This document shows, one piece after another, positions 5,540 to 5,649 of a stretch of DNA of 5,649 nt; position 1 is the first letter of the stretch, and each line of letters starts with the position of its first letter. The notes under the pieces are model-generated. The model was not told the origin of the DNA. It did no database searches and saw nothing but the letters and a program-made list of their open reading frames with translations. The translations under genes were made by a program, and so were the position numbers. This stretch comes from Methylovulum sp. (GTDB taxonomy: Bacteria > Pseudomonadota > Gammaproteobacteria > Methylococcales > Methylomonadaceae). Where the stretch lies: NCBI GenBank assembly GCA_004299465.1, contig SCST01000440.1, forward strand, positions 1 to 5,649, read 5' to 3'.

Positions 5540-5649
5540 TTTCTGGGGTGAATGCTTCAAGTTTCGGTTTGCCTTCGTCAGCTTCAATGCTTGCGGACAG
5601 TTTTTTGGTTTGGTTCGGGCTTCCGTTACAAAGTTGTAACCTGGTTTTG
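5534..5649 (+). mobile_element. Integron cassette D, left end only
   Basis: The cassette begins at the attC3 cleavage point and runs off the window. Bases 5540-5629 repeat the start of cassette C, including the identical 19-mer at 5593-5611. No gene start is visible in these 116 bases. It is likely another member of the gene-less cassette family. Confidence 0.75.

Overview
The window is a stretch of an integron gene-cassette array, most likely a sedentary chromosomal integron of a gammaproteobacterium. The basis is three attC recombination sites of 122-123 bp (3846-3968, 4557-4678, 5418-5539). All lie in the same orientation, all carry perfect 7-base GCCTAAC / GTTAGGC ends, and they are nearly identical to one another. 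Such homogeneity is typical of chromosomal arrays rather than of mobile clinical integrons. The integrase and attI would be expected to the left, outside the window. The host cannot be named from sequence alone; a sulfur-oxidising or methylotrophic gammaproteobacterium is only a guess.

Layout. Bases 1-367 hold no convincing gene and resemble the non-coding parts of the cassettes further right. A large gene (368-3013) follows; it encodes a serine hydrolase/lipase-like protein ending in a C-type lectin domain with Ca2+/sugar-binding EPN and WND motifs. It ends at a perfect 12-bp-stem intrinsic terminator (3041-3074). Next come a TATAAT box (3114-3119) and a gene (3159-3743) for a coiled-coil protein with a PD-(D/E)XK nuclease-like core. 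About 100 bp later is attC1. If no attC lies between them, these two genes share one very large cassette of about 4 kb.

Cassette B (3963-4672) carries one small gene (4005-4295) made of three 30-residue helical repeats that look HEAT-like, then about 260 bp of non-coding DNA and attC2. Cassette C (4673-5533) appears to have no gene. It is strikingly poor in A on the + strand, and its ends are repeated in neighbouring cassettes. Cassette D begins at 5534 and leaves the window; its start is a diverged copy of the start of cassette C. The first 30 bases of the window match the same cassette-start motif, which predicts another attC about 60 bp before base 1.

Nothing in the sequence shows that the three proteins act in one pathway. 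Their grouping is best explained by cassette accumulation. The most interesting points are the gene-less, A-depleted cassette family with shared ends, the oversized lipase-lectin/nuclease cassette with its own terminator and promoter, and the small internally repeated protein.
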